Part shown: positions 8,961-21,544 of the stretch, one piece after another | How positions within the stretch are numbered: position 1 is the first letter of the stretch | How the letters are laid out: the number at the start of each line of letters is the position of its first letter | Source: Thioalkalivibrio sp. ALJ7 | GTDB lineage: Bacteria > Pseudomonadota > Gammaproteobacteria > Ectothiorhodospirales > Ectothiorhodospiraceae | Assembly (NCBI RefSeq): GCF_000376865.1 | Contig: NZ_AQXQ01000011.1 | Location: 310,001 to 374,000, forward strand | Direction: 5' to 3' | DNA length: 64,000 nucleotides | The notes under the pieces: model-generated | Told to the model about the DNA's origin: nothing | The model's database searches: none | What the model saw: the letters and a program-made list of their open reading frames with translations, nothing else | Translations under genes and position numbers: made by a program

Positions 8961-10526
8961 TTAGTGGCGGAAGTGGCGCATGCCGGTGAATAGCATGGCG
9001 ATATCGTGCTCGTTGGCGGCGTCGATCACCTCCTGGTCGCGCATCGAGCCCCCAGGCTGGATCACTGCGGTGATACCGGCCTCGGCCGCGGCATCGATAC
9101 CGTCGCGGAACGGGAAGAAGGCATCCGAGGCCATGACCGAGCCGGCCACTTGCAGGCCCTCGTCGGCGGCCTTGATGCCGGCGATGCGGGCGGAGTACAC
9201 CCGGCTCATCTGGCCGGCCCCAACTCCGATGGTCTGCTCGTCGCGGGCGTAGACGATGGCATTCGACTTCACGTACTTGCCGACCTGCCAGGCGAAGCAG
9301 AGATCCTTCATCTCCTGCTCCGAGGGCGCGCGGGCGGTGACGGTCTTCAGTTCCACATCGGCCAGGCTGCCGCGGTCGGCATCCTGGACCAGCAGTCCGC
9401 CGCCGATGCGCTTGTAGTCGAGCCCGGGGCCGACGCCGGCCGGCGGGATTTCAAGCACGCGCACGTTCTTCTTGGTCGCCAGGGCGCGCAGGGCACCGGT
9501 GGTGATCTCGGGGGCGATCACCACCTCCACGAACTGACGGCTGACAATCGCATGGGCGGTGTCCCCGTCCAGCGGGCGGTTGAAGGCGATGATGCCGCCA
9601 AAGGCAGAGGTCGGGTCGGTCTGGAAGGCGCGCTCGTAGGCCATTAGTTGGGTCGGCGCGACCGCCACGCCACAGGGGTTGGCGTGTTTGACGATCACGC
9701 AGGCCCCGGCCTCGAACTGGCGTACGCATTCCCAGGCGGCGTCGGCATCCGCCAGGTTGTTGTAGGAGAGCGACTTGCCCTGATGCTGGTGGTAGCTGGC
9801 CAGCGTGCCGGGCGTCGGCAGCGGATCGCGGTAGAACGCGGCGCGCTGGTGCGGATTTTCGCCATAGCGCAAGGTCTCGACGCGCTCGAACGTGGCGTTC
9901 AACTGCCCCGGGAAGGGGGCAGCCTCGCCATCTTCGTCCAGCGCGGACAGGTAGTTACTGATGGCGGCGTCGTAGCGCGCGACATGATCGAAGGCGGCGA
10001 CCGCCAGGCGGAAGCGCAGCGACTGCGGGACCTCGCCGTGATCGGCGATGGCGGCCGCGATGTCGCTGTACTGGTCCGGGCTGGTGGCTACGGCCACGTC
10101 ACGATAGTTCTTGGCCGCGGCGCGTAGCATGGCAGGCCCGCCGATGTCGATGTTCTCGATCGCATCCTCGAGGCTGCAACCGGGGCGCGCCACGGTCGCC
10201 TCGAACGGGTACAGATTGACCACGAGCAGGTCGATCGGTGGGATGTCTTGCTCGGCCATCACCGCCGAGTCGATGTCACGTCGACCCAGCAGCCCGCCAT
10301 GGATGCGAGGGTGCAGGGTCTTGACCCGGCCGTCCATGATTTCGGGGAAGCCCGTGTGCGCGGAAACCTCAGTCACCGGAAGGTTGTTGTCGGCCAGCAG
10401 GCGGGCGGTGCCGCCGGTGGACAGGATCTCCATGCCACGGTCGTGCAGGGCGCGGGCGAGTTCCACGACGCCGGTCTTCTCGGAGACCGACAACAGGGCG
10501 CGCTGGATGGGTCGGCTGGGGGTCAT
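8961..10526 (-). CDS. purH: Bifunctional AICAR formyltransferase / IMP cyclohydrolase
   Basis: The 521-residue protein matches PurH along its length. The cyclohydrolase domain starts [21 protein letters not shown], with STGGTARLL and [18 protein letters not shown]. The formyltransferase domain carries [44 protein letters not shown] and [10 protein letters not shown]. It performs the last two steps of IMP synthesis. ATG 10526 has GAGG about 7 bases upstream and agrees with the family start, although the frame remains open further upstream. Its stop codon abuts the palindromic repeat. Confidence 0.97.
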   Translation of the reverse strand: MTPSRPIQRALLSVSEKTGVVELARALHDRGMEILSTGGTARLLADNNLPVTEVSAHTGFPEIMDGRVKTLHPRIHGGLLGRRDIDSAVMAEQDIPPIDLLVVNLYPFEATVARPGCSLEDAIENIDIGGPAMLRAAAKNYRDVAVATSPDQYSDIAAAIADHGEVPQSLRFRLAVAAFDHVARYDAAISNYLSALDEDGEAAPFPGQLNATFERVETLRYGENPHQRAAFYRDPLPTPGTLASYHQHQGKSLSYNNLADADAAWECVRQFEAGACVIVKHANPCGVAVAPTQLMAYERAFQTDPTSAFGGIIAFNRPLDGDTAHAIVSRQFVEVVIAPEITTGALRALATKKNVRVLEIPPAGVGPGLDYKRIGGGLLVQDADRGSLADVELKTVTARAPSEQEMKDLCFAWQVGKYVKSNAIVYARDEQTIGVGAGQMSRVYSARIAGIKAADEGLQVAGSVMASDAFFPFRDGIDAAAEAGITAVIQPGGSMRDQEVIDAANEHDIAMLFTGMRHFRH

Positions 10527-10556
10527 TCGGGGCCTCGGGATCGCTGCAAAACGGCC

Positions 10557-10562
10557 ATTATA
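10557..10562 (-). promoter_or_regulatory. Candidate -10 box of the purH promoter
   Basis: A perfect TATAAT, within GATATAATGG, lies on the minus strand about 30 bases before the purH start codon, leaving room for a transcription start near 10550. The -35 region about 17 bases upstream is poor (close to GTCCAT), so an activator may be needed or the match may be chance. No clear PurR operator was found. Confidence 0.4.
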
Positions 10563-11026
10563 TCGAAGCCGAAGGCCTGATGGACGAGCTCGTGAATGGA
10601 GGTTTGCAGGGGCCGGTATAGGGGCTCCGGACGGTCCCTCAACTTGTAATTTTTGCGCAAAACCTTCAGGGTATAAAAACGATTTCGGACACAACGCCCG
10701 CGTTCAGACGCAACGTGCGGCGCCGTAAGCGATCCCCGAGCCAGGCGGGATGGGCCCGCCAGACCACGGCTCGGCATCCGGGTAATGATGAGCCCTCTGG
10801 ATGTACAGGATGAACCGGCCAGACCGGTGCCGGGTGCTGCGAACAACGCGCCCGTTGCATTGCTACCCGAACACCAGGCCTGGCCTGGGCGGATCGGGCG
10901 AATGGCGAGACCGCCGGAAGTTTCGGGGGTCGCGGTTGACTGCGTTTGCGGGGTGTTGTGCCGGCGGACCGGCTGCGGTGGGTCCGATCACGCTTAAAAC
11001 TGCAGCAAAAGCCAAGAGGAACCAGC
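10563..11026. other. Divergent intergenic region between purH and the betaine-synthesis genes
   Basis: This stretch of about 460 bp holds no convincing gene. It includes an AT-rich segment around 10641-10685 (TTGTAATTTTTGCG, then GGTATAAAAAC), unusual for this GC-rich region and possibly a promoter, and an AAGAGGA Shine-Dalgarno at 11014-11020 serving the methyltransferase gene. The long leader would be a sensible place for osmotic control of betaine synthesis, but no specific operator could be identified. Confidence 0.4.
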
Positions 11027-11845
11027 ATGGCAGCGAACATCAAGAACGATCAGGATTTCGGCGACAAGCCGACCGAACGTCGCGATACCGAAAACTATCT
11101 CAACGAGTACACCACCGGCTTCGTCGACAAGTGGGACGACCTGATTGATTGGGATAACCGCGCCAAGAGCGAAGGCACCTTCTTCATTGAAGAACTGAAG
11201 AAGCGGGGCGCCAAGCGCGTGCTGGACGTGGCCGCTGGTACCGGTTTCCATTCCGTGCAGCTGCGCGAGGCCGGCTTCGACGTGGTGACCGCCGACGGCG
11301 CCCCCGAGATGCTGGTCAAGGCCTTCGAGAACGGCCGCAAGCGGGGGCACATCCTGCGCACCGTGCAGGCCGACTGGCGCATGCTGAACCGTGACATTTA
11401 CGGTCGCTATGACGCCGTCGTCTGCCTCGGCAACTCGTTTACCCACCTGTTCAACGAACACGACCGCCGCAAGGCCCTGGCCGAGTTCTATTCCGCCCTG
11501 AACCACGATGGTGTGCTGATCCTCGATCAGCGTAACTACGACACCATCATGGACCACGGCTACTCGTCCAAGCACACCTATTACTACTGCGGCGACAACG
11601 TTCAGGTGCAGCCGGCCCACGTCGACGAAGGCCTGGCCCGCTTCCAGTACAAGTTCCCGGATGGCTCCGAGTACTTCCTGAACATGTTCCCGCTGCGCAA
11701 GGCCTACGTCCGTCGTCTGATGCGCGAGGTTGGCTTCCAGAAGATCGAGACCTACGGGGACTTCCAGGAGACCTATCGCGAAACCGACCCGGACTTCTTC
11801 ATCCACGTGGCCGACAAGCGTTATATCGAGGGCGAGGAACGATGA
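11027..11845 (+). CDS. Glycine/sarcosine N-methyltransferase (GSMT)
   Basis: The 272-residue product has a class I S-adenosylmethionine motif, VLDVAAGTGFHSV, at about residues 65-77 and is close in size and layout to GSMT of halophilic Ectothiorhodospiraceae. Diagnostic stretches include ENYLNEYTTGFVDKWDD at the N-terminus and LDQRNYDTI in the centre. The enzyme methylates glycine to sarcosine and then dimethylglycine, the first two steps of de novo glycine betaine synthesis, in the cytoplasm. ATG 11027 is preceded by AAGAGGA at 6-base spacing. The next gene, SDMT, overlaps by 4 bp, so the pathway is translationally coupled. Its high acidic content fits a salt-adapted cytosol. Confidence 0.92.
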   Translation: MAANIKNDQDFGDKPTERRDTENYLNEYTTGFVDKWDDLIDWDNRAKSEGTFFIEELKKRGAKRVLDVAAGTGFHSVQLREAGFDVVTADGAPEMLVKAFENGRKRGHILRTVQADWRMLNRDIYGRYDAVVCLGNSFTHLFNEHDRRKALAEFYSALNHDGVLILDQRNYDTIMDHGYSSKHTYYYCGDNVQVQPAHVDEGLARFQYKFPDGSEYFLNMFPLRKAYVRRLMREVGFQKIETYGDFQETYRETDPDFFIHVADKRYIEGEER

Positions 11846-12690
11846 GCGAGAACTACTCCGATGTAGTCGAGACCGCTCGCGACTACTACAACAGCGAGGA
11901 CGCCGACACCTTCTACAAGATGGTGTGGGGTGGTGAAGACCTCCATATCGGGCTGTACGAGTACAAGGACGAGCCGATCGGCGACGCCAGCCGTCGCACG
12001 GTCGCCCACATGTCCGACCTGCTCGGCGAGCCGCAGCCGGAATGGCGCGTGCTCGACATGGGCGCCGGTTATGGTGGTGTGGCCCGCTACCTGGTCGAGA
12101 ACTACGGCTGCGACGTCACCGCGCTCAATCTCTCCGAGAAGGAGAACGAGCGGGATCGCGAGATCAACAAGGCGCGCCACCTGGACCACAAGATCACCGT
12201 GGTCGACGGCAGCTTCGAGAAGGTCGACGAGCCGGACGCGTCCTATGACGTGGTTTGGTCCGAAGACTCGTTCCTGCATAGCGAGAACGAAAACAAGAAG
12301 AAGGTGATTCAGGAAGCCGCTCGTGTGTTGAAGCCGGGTGGCTGGCTGATCTTCACCGACCCGATGCAGACCGACGATTGCCCGGATGGCGTGCTGGACC
12401 CGATCCTGGCACGCATCCACCTGGATTCGCTGGCTAGCCCCGCGTTCTACCGTGAGGCCGCTAAGGCGGCGGGTCTGGAGGAAGTCAGCTTCGAAGAGCA
12501 CTCCGGCCAGATCGCGACCCATTACGGCCGCGTGAAGCAGGAGCTCGAGTCCCGCGAGGACGAGTTGAAAAACTACATCTCGCAGGACTACATCGACCGC
12601 ATGAAGCAGGGCCTGCAGCACTGGGTCGATGGCGGTAACTCGGGCTACCTCACTTGGGGCATCTTTCGTTTCCGCAAGCCGGCCCGCTAG
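11842..12690 (+). CDS. Sarcosine/dimethylglycine N-methyltransferase (SDMT)
   Basis: This 282-residue enzyme carries VLDMGAGYGGVARYL (S-adenosylmethionine motif I, residues 70-84) and DVVWSEDSFLHS, typical of SDMT. It converts sarcosine to dimethylglycine and then glycine betaine, completing the route begun by GSMT. The start ATG overlaps the GSMT stop (ATGA), so expression should be coordinated. The pair uses three S-adenosylmethionine molecules per betaine; metH lies about 900 bp downstream and may help meet this methyl demand. Confidence 0.93.
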   Translation: MSENYSDVVETARDYYNSEDADTFYKMVWGGEDLHIGLYEYKDEPIGDASRRTVAHMSDLLGEPQPEWRVLDMGAGYGGVARYLVENYGCDVTALNLSEKENERDREINKARHLDHKITVVDGSFEKVDEPDASYDVVWSEDSFLHSENENKKKVIQEAARVLKPGGWLIFTDPMQTDDCPDGVLDPILARIHLDSLASPAFYREAAKAAGLEEVSFEEHSGQIATHYGRVKQELESREDELKNYISQDYIDRMKQGLQHWVDGGNSGYLTWGIFRFRKPAR

Positions 12691-12726
12691 GCCGATTGCG
12701 GAACTGACCGGGAGGGCGGTCCGCCG

Positions 12727-13461
12727 TCAGACGGGCAGCCGCTTCCAGACCCCACCCACGCGGCCTTCGAGTGGCTGGAAGCGGGTCTTGTATTCCATCT
12801 TCGGCGCCTGGTCGATCCAGTAGCCGAGGTAGACGTAGGGCAGACCCAGGCGGTGCGCATGGGCTACCTGGGTCAGGATTGCGAGGGTGCCCAAGCCGCG
12901 GCATGGCTGATCTGGATCGAAGAAGCTGTACATCGCCGATAGTGCCTGTGGGGTGCGGTCGGTGACGGCCACCGCGACCAATCGGTGGCCACGGCGAAAT
13001 TCGATCAGATCGACGGGGCCGTTGCGGTGGGCCAGCATCCCTGCGTAATCCTCGCGCCCCATCTGTTCCATGCCCCCACCTGCGTGGCGGCTGGACAGGT
13101 AGTGCGAGAACAGCGGCATGTGCTCGTCGAGATCCGCGGCGGGTACATGTCCGGGCTGCTCCGGCGGCCGGCGGATGGCGACCGCGAGATCGTGGTTGCG
13201 ATCCAGGCAGCGGCGCTGGCTCCGGTTCGGGCGAAAGCTCGCCACCGGGATGCGCACCGGCACGCACGCGGCGCAGTCGGGGCAGTGATGCCGATAGACA
13301 AATTGACCGCTACGGCGAAAGCCCTCGGCCAGTAGCTGGCCGAAGCGTTCGCCGCCCAGGCTGACCGCCGGGTCGACCAGCAGACTCTGCATCTCGCGGT
13401 CGTCCAGGTAGGGGCACGCCTGCGGAGCGGTGATGAACCAGCGGATCGGATGTTCCTGCAT
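12727..13461 (-). CDS. bpt: Aspartate/glutamate leucyltransferase (Bpt/Ate family)
   Basis: The 244-residue protein shows the arginyl/leucyl-tRNA-protein transferase pattern: CPYLDDREMQSLLVDP at the N-terminus, the Cys-rich CPDCAACVPVRIPV and the late GNAT-like YVYLGYWIDQAPKMEYK. Bpt enzymes attach leucine from Leu-tRNA to proteins with N-terminal Asp or Glu, marking them for ClpS/ClpAP degradation. ATG 13461 matches the family start. The gene is convergent with SDMT. In many proteobacteria bpt lies near aat and infA, but neither is present here. Confidence 0.88.
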   Translation of the reverse strand: MQEHPIRWFITAPQACPYLDDREMQSLLVDPAVSLGGERFGQLLAEGFRRSGQFVYRHHCPDCAACVPVRIPVASFRPNRSQRRCLDRNHDLAVAIRRPPEQPGHVPAADLDEHMPLFSHYLSSRHAGGGMEQMGREDYAGMLAHRNGPVDLIEFRRGHRLVAVAVTDRTPQALSAMYSFFDPDQPCRGLGTLAILTQVAHAHRLGLPYVYLGYWIDQAPKMEYKTRFQPLEGRVGGVWKRLPV

Positions 13462-13615
13462 GGCGCCATCGTGACATGTCTGATCACGGGCGCAAACAGG
13501 CCACATCCGGGGTCGCGAAGAACATCAAAGAGCCTGCCACCAAGGTGGGCTCCACGACCGGGATGGAACCCCGGCGTGTACACTTATCCCATTCGAAACC
13601 AATGGTGTACGGCAC

Positions 13616-17407
<3,792 letters not shown>

Positions 17408-17462
17408 ACCGGCGATCCTGCATCCGGAAGGACCGGTTGTTATGGTTCCCTTCCGGCAAACT

Positions 17463-17496
17463 GCGAGCCCCGCCCTGTGCGGGGCTCGCTTTGTTT
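17463..17496 (+). terminator. Rho-independent terminator after metH
   Basis: An 11-bp perfect GC-rich stem (GCGAGCCCCGC paired with GCGGGGCTCGC, 5-base loop) is followed by TTTGTTT. It begins 56 bp past the metH stop codon. Confidence 0.85.
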
Positions 17497-17514
17497 GGGG
17501 CGTCGCGCCAAACT

Positions 17515-17548
17515 GGACAGGCCCGCCCGAAGTCGGGGCGGCCTGTCC
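17515..17548. repeat. Inverted repeat ahead of the PH-domain gene
   Basis: GGACAGGCC at 17515-17523 pairs with GGCCTGTCC at 17540-17548, and the loop holds further GC pairing. No T-tract follows, so it may be a processing or attenuation hairpin rather than a terminator. Confidence 0.45.
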
Positions 17549-17565
17549 CCAACCGGAGTCTGCGT

Positions 17566-17958
17566 ATGTCCGCCCGCGAATCCGCGATTGACGCTCGACC
17601 GGCGATGTTCCGGAATCACCCGTTCGGCTTCATCCTCAGCCTGATCCTGATTTTGGCGTTCGGCCTGGGCCTCCTGATCCTGTTGTGGTGGTACCTACAG
17701 ACGCGCTCGGTCCGCCTGCGCATCGACGCCGACCAGGTCCACCTGGAGCGGGGGCTGTTGTCGAAGTCGCATGTTGATCTGGACATCGGCCAGATCCGGA
17801 CCGTGAAGGTGGACCAGAGCTTCTTCGATCGGATCTTCCGGGTTGGACAGATCGCGGTGTACACCACGGGTGACAACCCCGAGTTCAAAGTGAACGGGAT
17901 TCCGGATCCGAATCGCGTACGTGAATACGTACGCAGTCGCCGGGAGGCCGTGGCATGA
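17566..17958 (+). CDS. PH-domain membrane protein
   Basis: The 130-residue product has one strong transmembrane segment (about residues 20-45, FILSLILILAFGLGLLILLWW) followed by a compact soluble domain with LRIDADQVHLERGLLSK and DIGQIRTVKVDQSFFDRIFRVG. The latter pattern is that of bacterial PH-like (bPH2, YdbS/YdbT type) domains, seen in many small membrane proteins of unknown function. ATG 17566 follows GGAG at 8 bases. The next gene starts within its stop codon, so the pair forms an operon. Confidence 0.8.
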   Translation: MSARESAIDARPAMFRNHPFGFILSLILILAFGLGLLILLWWYLQTRSVRLRIDADQVHLERGLLSKSHVDLDIGQIRTVKVDQSFFDRIFRVGQIAVYTTGDNPEFKVNGIPDPNRVREYVRSRREAVA

Positions 17959-18278
17959 GCCGCGCCGACCGCCGCGACAGTCGGTTGGCACTGCGTATCC
18001 TGCTCGGCACATCGGCGCTGGTCGCGTTGCTGGTGGCCCTGCTGGTCCTGGCCGCGGCTGTCTCGCTGCCGGGGTTGTCGGACTGGGTGGCGATGACCTT
18101 TGACGACGGCATGGGCCTGAAGAATGCGGCCCTGGTGGCGGCGATCGTGTCGGTCCTGGTGTCGATCGTGTTTGCCCTGGCCGCTGGCGAAGGCCTGATC
18201 GGGGAGCTGCAGTTCATGATCCCCGGTTTTTTCCTGTTCTTTGTGTTCTTCTGGCTGATGCTGGCCTGGATCTTTTGA
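17955..18278 (+). CDS. Hypothetical three-helix membrane protein
   Basis: This 107-residue protein starts in the stop codon of the PH-domain gene (ATGA). It has an Arg-rich cytoplasmic start and three hydrophobic segments, ending in the aromatic-rich MIPGFFLFFVFFWLMLAWIF. No family was recognised. The tight coupling with the PH-domain protein suggests that they act together in the inner membrane. Confidence 0.65.
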   Translation: MSRADRRDSRLALRILLGTSALVALLVALLVLAAAVSLPGLSDWVAMTFDDGMGLKNAALVAAIVSVLVSIVFALAAGEGLIGELQFMIPGFFLFFVFFWLMLAWIF

Positions 18279-18335
18279 TCCAGGCCAGCGCACCGTGCAT
18301 CCTGCGTTTTTCTCTCAACCCCCGGAGCCCTGACC

Positions 18336-19889
18336 GTGACGACCGACGCGGACAACGACGCGAATCCCCAGCACCACCTGACCCTGCGCCCGACCCGGAT
18401 TGAGGACTACGAGGACATCCGCGAGATCATGGAGCGGGTCTATCACGACCTGGACGGTGCCTGGAGCGAGGCGCAGTTCCGCTCCCAGGTGAAGCGTTTT
18501 CCCGAGGGCCAGATCTGCATCGAGGACAACGGCAAGGTGGTGGCTGCGGCGATCAGCCTGATCGTGGAATACAAGCGCTTCGGCGATCACCACAACTACT
18601 GGCAGATCACCGGCAACGGCTTCCTGACCACCCATGACCCGGACGGCGACACGCTCTACGGCGTGGATATCTTCGTGCATCCGGACTATCGCGGGCTGCG
18701 CCTGGGACGGCGGCTGTACGACGCGCGCAAGGAGCTGTGCGAGAAGCTGAACCTGCGGGCGATCGTCGCCGGCGGGCGTATCCCCGGCTACGATCAGTAC
18801 CGCGACGAACTCACGCCGCAGCAGTACGTGCGCCGGGTCAAGAACCACGAGATCACCGACCCGATCCTGACCTTCCAGCTGGCGAACGACTTCCACGTCC
18901 GCAAGATCATTACCAACTACTTGCCGGACGACGAGAAATCCGGGGCCTACGCCACCCTGATCGAATGGCTGAATATCTACTACGAGGAGAAGGAAAAGCT
19001 GATCGGCGGTAGTCGCTCGGACGTACGCATCGGCGTGGTTCAATGGCAGATGCGGCCGACCGTGGACCTGGACGCCCTGTTCCAGCAGGTCGAGTACTTC
19101 GTGGATGCGGTCTCCGGCTACCGCGCGGATTGCGTGCTGTTCCCGGAATTCTTCAACGGACCGCTGATGGGGGCGTTCAACCAGGACTACCCGGCCGAGG
19201 CCGTGCGTCGTCTGGCCGAATACACCGAGGCGGTACGCGAGGAGATGGTGCGCCTGGCACTGGCCTACAACATCAACATCGTGGCGGGCTCGATGCCCGA
19301 ATACACCGACGACGTACTGCGCAATGTCTCCTACCTGTGCCGCCGCGACGGTACCTGGGATCGCCAGTACAAGATCCATGTGACGCCCGACGAGGTCTCC
19401 TACTGGGGACTGCAGGGCGGTGACGAGGTGCACGTCTTCGATACCGACTTCGGCAAGATCGGGATCCTGATCTGCTACGACGTGGAGTTCCCTGAACTGC
19501 CCCGGGTGATGGCGGACCATGGGCTGCAGATCCTGTTCGTCCCCTACTGGACCGACACTAAGAACGCCTACCTGCGGGTGCGCCGTTGTGCCCAGGCCCG
19601 GGCCATCGAGAACGAGTGTTACGTGGTGATGTCCGGCTCGGTGGGCAACCTGCCCAAGGTCGAGAATATGGATATGCAGTATTCCCAGGCTGCGGTGTTC
19701 ACCCCGTCCGACTTCGCCTTCCCGCACGATGCGGTGGCGGCCGAGGCGACCCCGAACACCGAGATGACCCTGATCGTCGATCTCGATCTCGACAACCTCA
19801 AGGAACTGCGCAATCACGGCTCGGTGCGCAACCTGCGCGACCGCCGTCGCGACCTCTACTCGGTCAAGTGGAAATCCAAGCCGGTATGA
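18336..19889 (+). CDS. Fused GNAT acetyltransferase / carbon-nitrogen hydrolase
   Basis: The 517-residue protein has two domains. Residues 15-225 form a GNAT acetyltransferase (VHPDYRGLRLGRRLYDARK is the acetyl-CoA loop). Residues 230-510 form a nitrilase-superfamily amidase with the Glu-Lys-Cys triad visible as E271 (FPEFFNGPL), K346 (YKIHV) and C380 (ICYDVEFPE). This bifunctional architecture is known in bacteria, but its substrate is not established. Translation begins at GTG 18336. All catalytic residues of the hydrolase half are present, so it should be active. Confidence 0.88.
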   Translation: MTTDADNDANPQHHLTLRPTRIEDYEDIREIMERVYHDLDGAWSEAQFRSQVKRFPEGQICIEDNGKVVAAAISLIVEYKRFGDHHNYWQITGNGFLTTHDPDGDTLYGVDIFVHPDYRGLRLGRRLYDARKELCEKLNLRAIVAGGRIPGYDQYRDELTPQQYVRRVKNHEITDPILTFQLANDFHVRKIITNYLPDDEKSGAYATLIEWLNIYYEEKEKLIGGSRSDVRIGVVQWQMRPTVDLDALFQQVEYFVDAVSGYRADCVLFPEFFNGPLMGAFNQDYPAEAVRRLAEYTEAVREEMVRLALAYNINIVAGSMPEYTDDVLRNVSYLCRRDGTWDRQYKIHVTPDEVSYWGLQGGDEVHVFDTDFGKIGILICYDVEFPELPRVMADHGLQILFVPYWTDTKNAYLRVRRCAQARAIENECYVVMSGSVGNLPKVENMDMQYSQAAVFTPSDFAFPHDAVAAEATPNTEMTLIVDLDLDNLKELRNHGSVRNLRDRRRDLYSVKWKSKPV

Positions 19890-20077
19890 CGCGCGGCCCT
19901 GTCGGTCGCTTCGGCACCGAAAAACGTGACCACGTTCCGATTGCCCCGGCGGCCCTACTGGTATCCGGACCCGCGGCCCCGTAGTCTTGCGACTACAGGG
20001 ATGCTCGGCTACATGAAATAACGTGTGGCCGGACGATGTGCCGCCGCCCGGCGGGCGGATGTCAGTCAGGGGGAAGC

Positions 20078-21433
20078 ATGAGCGATCAGAAACCGGACCC
20101 GAAGCGCACCGCGATTCTCGTGGTGGATGACTCCAAGGTCATCCGGGTCGCGCTGCAGCGTATTTTGCAGGGGCAGCATACGGTCTACGAGGCCGCCGAT
20201 GGTGAGCAGGCCCTGGAGTTGCTGCAGCACAATCCCGATATCGGGCTGGTGCTGACGGATCTTTCCATGCCCGGGATCGACGGGCAGGACCTCTTGCTGC
20301 GCGTCCGCGACGGTATGGAAGACGTGCCCACCGATCTCCCGGTGGCCATCGTTACCGGCCAGGAAAGCGATGAGGAGGCCAGCAACGAATGGCGCTCGCT
20401 GGGTGCCAATGCCGTGCTGATGAAGCCCTTTGTCCCGACCCGTGTGCGCGAGGTGGTGGCGACGCTATTGCCGCAGCCACAGGTGACGGACGATGCCTCC
20501 GCGACCGCCGAGGTCCAAGCCCTCCGCGACGAGATCGAACGCCTGCGTCGTGAGCTGATGCTGCGCCAGCAATCCGCCAACGAGCGCGAGGCCCAGAAGG
20601 AACTGGAGCGGCTTCGCAACGCCTTGGGCGAGGCGCGCGATGAGTCGACCGCCGCCTTCCAGCGCGCCGAAGAATACGAGCGCGAGATCGCGACTCTGCA
20701 GGCGAGGGTCAGCGAGGTTGACGCGGCGTTGGCCGAGGCGCGGGCTCAGAGCGAGGCGGCGGCCGCCGACGGCGAGCAGGCCGCGGCGCGCGAGGAAGAG
20801 CTTGAGGCATTGCGGGTTCGTGTGGCGGAGTTCGAGGCGGCTGAGTCGGCCGAGTCCTCGGACGAGATTGCCAGCCTGCGCAGTCGGCTGCACGAGCTGG
20901 AGGGTGAGAACGTCCGTCTGGATCACGACCTCGTCGAGATGGAGCGCCAGCGTGAGTTGGTGCAACAGGAATTGAAAACGGCTCAGGACGAGGCCGACCG
21001 CCTGCGTCGTGAGCGCAATCAGCAGTGCGAGCGTGCGGCCGCGGCCGAGAAGGCCCGGGCCGAGGCGGAGCAGCGCTGTGCGGATACCCAGGAGTCCGCC
21101 TCGGATATCGGCGAGCGCCTGGTGGCGCGGGAGCGCGAGCTGGCGGAAGCCGCGGCGCGCAACCAGGACTTGCGTGGTCGTATCCGTGACCTGGAGCACG
21201 CCTTGACCGGGTCTTCCACCACGGCGGCGGTTGAGCGAGTGGATTCATCGGAACCCCACATCCCCGCGGATGCTACGGCTGACGACGACGATGCCCTGCG
21301 GGCCCCGCCGCGCGATTCCAGGCCGGCGCAATCGACCCGCCTGGGGCGGCGGCGCTGGTTCCAGTTGGCATTTTTCGGGGTGTTGGCCGTCGTCCTTGCC
21401 CTGGCGATTGCGATCTACCTGCGCGGGTTTTAG
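20078..21433 (+). CDS. Receiver-domain protein with long coiled coil and C-terminal membrane anchor
   Basis: The 451-residue product has an N-terminal response-regulator receiver domain (acidic pair D17-D18, phosphoacceptor D61 in LTDLSMPGIDG, T93 and K116). A long Glu/Arg/Ala-rich coiled coil follows, about residues 145-390. After an acidic linker, the chain ends with one transmembrane helix, WFQLAFFGVLAVVLALAIAIYL, near residues 425-447. There is no DNA-binding or enzymatic output domain. ATG 20078 is preceded by AGGGGGA. The cognate kinase is not in the window. It could act as a phosphorylation-controlled scaffold on the inner membrane; this is inference. Confidence 0.8.
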   Translation: MSDQKPDPKRTAILVVDDSKVIRVALQRILQGQHTVYEAADGEQALELLQHNPDIGLVLTDLSMPGIDGQDLLLRVRDGMEDVPTDLPVAIVTGQESDEEASNEWRSLGANAVLMKPFVPTRVREVVATLLPQPQVTDDASATAEVQALRDEIERLRRELMLRQQSANEREAQKELERLRNALGEARDESTAAFQRAEEYEREIATLQARVSEVDAALAEARAQSEAAAADGEQAAAREEELEALRVRVAEFEAAESAESSDEIASLRSRLHELEGENVRLDHDLVEMERQRELVQQELKTAQDEADRLRRERNQQCERAAAAEKARAEAEQRCADTQESASDIGERLVARERELAEAAARNQDLRGRIRDLEHALTGSSTTAAVERVDSSEPHIPADATADDDDALRAPPRDSRPAQSTRLGRRRWFQLAFFGVLAVVLALAIAIYLRGF

Positions 21434-21475
21434 CGCGGTCCGAAGCGCTCTGTCTCGCGTTGCCGTTTGCAACGC

Positions 21476-21501
21476 AAAGGGGCACCCGAAGTGGGTGCCC
21501 C
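21476..21501 (-). terminator. Terminator downstream of the dienelactone hydrolase gene
   Basis: A perfect 9-bp stem (GGGGCACCC with GGGTGCCCC, 5-base loop) is followed on the minus strand by TTTGCG. It sits between the convergent genes ending at 21433 and 21545 and may work in both directions, though the T-tract is short. Confidence 0.6.
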
Positions 21502-21544
21502 GTGAGGTCGCGAGATTGTCTCGTTAGGTGATGATCCGCGGCTA

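Noticed and set aside
10523-10846. A 107-residue frame upstream of purH on the minus strand, at the position where fis might be expected
   Set aside because: It overlaps the purH promoter and start, has no Fis helix-turn-helix sequence and no ribosome site.
13462-13615. SAH or cobalamin riboswitch in the metH leader
   Set aside because: The conserved cores of these riboswitches could not be found; the leader contains only short palindromes such as GTGTACAC.
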